NCBI RefSeq assembly: GCF_900452515.1
Contig: NZ_UGNW01000001.1
Location: 62,001-126,000 of the forward strand
Origin: Legionella birminghamensis
GTDB lineage: Bacteria > Pseudomonadota > Gammaproteobacteria > Legionellales > Legionellaceae
Length of the DNA: 64,000 nt
Direction of reading: 5' to 3'
Shown piece after piece: positions 62,366 to 64,000 of the stretch (position 1 is the stretch's first letter; every line of letters starts with the position of its first letter). The position numbers were made by a program, and so were the translations under genes. The notes beneath the pieces are model-generated. The model was not told where the DNA came from, did no database searches, and saw nothing but the letters and a program-made list of their open reading frames with translations.

Positions 62366-63724
62366 TCAGGCGCTATTCCTGATACTGTCAATTTGGTGCG
62401 CCGTTTCAATACAAGCTTTTGGCGCCGCACAGATTGGTGATGGTTTCATAAAGCGATGGCGGTGCTGGGAGCGCATGTAGGCCTCAAATTTTTTATCCCA
62501 CACCGAGCGGATCCCCCGATCCCGAGCTTGTTCCCAGCACTTGGAAATGGTTTTCATTTCTGCAAAAGTACAGCCTTTCATAAAATCCATATCAAAAAAA
62601 TTTTCCTTCCAGCCGTTTATGAACTCCTGGCTGGAAAATAACTGGGATTCCCTGTCCTCCGGTGGTCGTTTGACCTGTAATAAATACTGTTGGTGAAAGG
62701 ATAGAACAGCTGGATCGGTTTGAAACTGCAAGGAAACATCCCAATATCGACGAGAGTTGCACTCCAGGCCCGCAGCAGAAAAAACTAAGGGGAGATGGTC
62801 ATTCCCGGGTACACAGAAGATAGATTCCAGACGATCGGCAGGCATTTTGCTTTTCAAGAGGAATTTAAATTCTGGCAGCCGGAAAAAGAATGGACGGGAA
62901 AGAAGGTATTGGCTTTTAAAGATAATTTCCAGCTGTTCATTATTAATGCCAGGCAGTTTTGCTATTTGTTCTACCGCGTCAAACAGATTCCGGTTGGCTT
63001 CCTGGGAAAAAAATACTGATCTTGCCTCCGGGGAAACCCTGGATAAAAGCTTGAACACATTCCTGTTTACTGCATTGTTTTTTATTAGCAAAGGATAAAA
63101 AGCGGATGAAGGGGAAAGTGAGTCTAATTGTTGGGTGATTTTTAATGCCGTTTCAAATGCTGATTGCACAGAAAGGCGGTGAGTATGGTCGAGAATATAA
63201 CTTAGCAGAAACCCCAGGGCAGCGCTTGATAGGCAAGCAATTTTTTCATAATGATTGAAATGGCGCCAGGATTTAAGGAATTGGCGCATTTTTGTAAAAT
63301 GGCAAAGCATTGTACTGTTAAATTGCCTGAAAATTTCATTATTCGTGAATACATCATCTAGATAATCCTCAAGCGCTGCTTGTTCTGAAACGGGCATCGC
63401 TGAAATCTCATCCATTGTAAAAGGATGGTAGGGCATCAGCATATGGTAAATCCTGAGACGGCAACGCCAGGATTTATAGAGATCAAGTTTGGCAACTATT
63501 TCAGCACTTACCGACGGGGGATATTTGGGTAAGGCTAATAAAGGCTTTGGAATAAAAACAGGGTTGCTTAAATTCCTAATCAACTGAACAGCTTTCGCTA
63601 CCGATTGTGAAAATTCGCTTTCTTCACCTTCGCCAGGATTATTTAAAAAATCCTGTATATTTCTGTCAATCGTTTCAAAGCGTTTTTCCAGGCTTTTTTG
63701 TTGGCTAAGCTTGAGTGGTTTCAC
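62366..63724 (-). CDS. Large orphan protein, unknown function
   Basis: About 452 residues from a GTG at 63724 (VKPLKLSQQKSLEKRF), chosen because AAAGGA stands 7 bases upstream; the ATG at 63751 and a GTG at 63796 are alternatives. Mostly helical, with no signal peptide or clear membrane helix (one weak hydrophobic run, ACLSSAALGFLLSYIL). Many short charged helices and no family I recognise. The taxonomic flavour and lack of partners are like Legionella effector orphans, but the C-terminus (QIDSIRNSA) has no E-block. Start uncertain. Confidence 0.65.
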   Translation of the reverse strand: MKPLKLSQQKSLEKRFETIDRNIQDFLNNPGEGEESEFSQSVAKAVQLIRNLSNPVFIPKPLLALPKYPPSVSAEIVAKLDLYKSWRCRLRIYHMLMPYHPFTMDEISAMPVSEQAALEDYLDDVFTNNEIFRQFNSTMLCHFTKMRQFLKSWRHFNHYEKIACLSSAALGFLLSYILDHTHRLSVQSAFETALKITQQLDSLSPSSAFYPLLIKNNAVNRNVFKLLSRVSPEARSVFFSQEANRNLFDAVEQIAKLPGINNEQLEIIFKSQYLLSRPFFFRLPEFKFLLKSKMPADRLESIFCVPGNDHLPLVFSAAGLECNSRRYWDVSLQFQTDPAVLSFHQQYLLQVKRPPEDRESQLFSSQEFINGWKENFFDMDFMKGCTFAEMKTISKCWEQARDRGIRSVWDKKFEAYMRSQHRHRFMKPSPICAAPKACIETAHQIDSIRNSA

Positions 63725-64000
63725 AAAATATCCTTTTCGTAAAAAGAGCATAGTAGCATGGACAGTTCGGTTGCAGAATAAGCAGTTTTTTGGCACAAGC
63801 AGATCAAGTGGTCTATAATTTATATAGATTAGGGATAATCTCTTTTTAATGGGAGGTTATAAATAAGCTGCATTACCATCAATGTTTCATGTCTGTTGCT
63901 TTGCAGAACCGACATGCCACGTAGCGAAATCATTTCTGCTATTCTGATTTGCAAAGCCAGCATGGTTCGTCAAATAAAAACAATAAAATCGCGAAGTTGT
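63725..64000. other. Right-edge intergenic stretch
   Basis: No gene or RNA was recognised. A near-palindrome CTATAATTTATATAG (63813-63827) could contain a -10 for the minus-strand orphan gene. A loose inverted repeat of CAGAACCGACATG/CCAGCATGGTTCG type lies between 63904 and 63970. Confidence 0.4.

Overview
The window looks like a chromosomal segment of a Legionella-type gammaproteobacterium. The conserved genes (rsmA-apaH, tatC, hspQ, ubiD-fre, phaC, cbpA-cbpM, priA, ligD, a moxR/Bat operon, a cold-shock gene, a secreted T2 RNase) are typical of such a genome. Several large orphan proteins with ankyrin-like, protease-like or glutamate-rich C-terminal features resemble candidate Dot/Icm effectors. 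No rRNA, tRNA, integrase, IS transposase or CRISPR array was seen. The species call is inference from gene content and protein flavour only.

Layout. 1-5987 (minus) is an NHLM/NHLP-type peptide export operon: cyclic-nucleotide-binding protein, HlyD-type adaptor, C39-peptidase ABC transporter, and a second ABC transporter cut by the window edge. 6322-7905 is a secreted M14 carboxypeptidase. 8237-11219 (minus) is rsmA, a TraI_2-like protein and apaH. In 11407-15672 two paralogous multi-pass membrane proteins flank tatC and an Xre/RES toxin-antitoxin pair. 15795-18795 holds hspQ and ubiD-fre-small membrane protein. 19028-26066 holds a DAK2-DegV fusion, a queuosine-precursor-type transporter, a YopT-like (C58) protease candidate, an APC permease and a PHA synthase. 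26161-35463 is the most distinctive region: two giant proteins share an almost identical SF1-helicase-like N-terminal ~700 residues but have different ankyrin-bearing C-termini, followed by a third orphan gene.

35944-45967 carries cbpA-cbpM, a small secreted protein, an MFS exporter, and an overlapping minus operon (MidA-like methyltransferase, PTPS-like pterin enzyme, priA, thioesterase), with a divergent pteridine reductase and a dihydrouridine synthase. 46424-51185 holds a large metallo-beta-lactamase-fold protein, ligD and a PfpI-family gene. 51481-58320 is a tightly overlapped seven-gene moxR-DUF58-DUF4381-BatA-BatB-BatC-BatD operon. 58605-63724 holds a cold-shock protein, a lipoprotein metallo-beta-lactamase, RNase T2, a GIN-domain lipoprotein and a large orphan gene.

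Accessory theme. Nearly every longer gap is filled by one family of composite palindromic elements: two GC-rich hairpins in inverted orientation around an AT-rich core of about 130 bases, often bounded by a further outer inverted repeat. I counted six full copies plus one rearranged one. They border short tandem arrays that seem to be built from their own arms, and one separates the pteridine reductase gene from a decayed duplicate of its 3' end. Two other hairpin-pair families are present. No RAYT-type transposase is in the window, so mobilisation, if it occurs, would be in trans.
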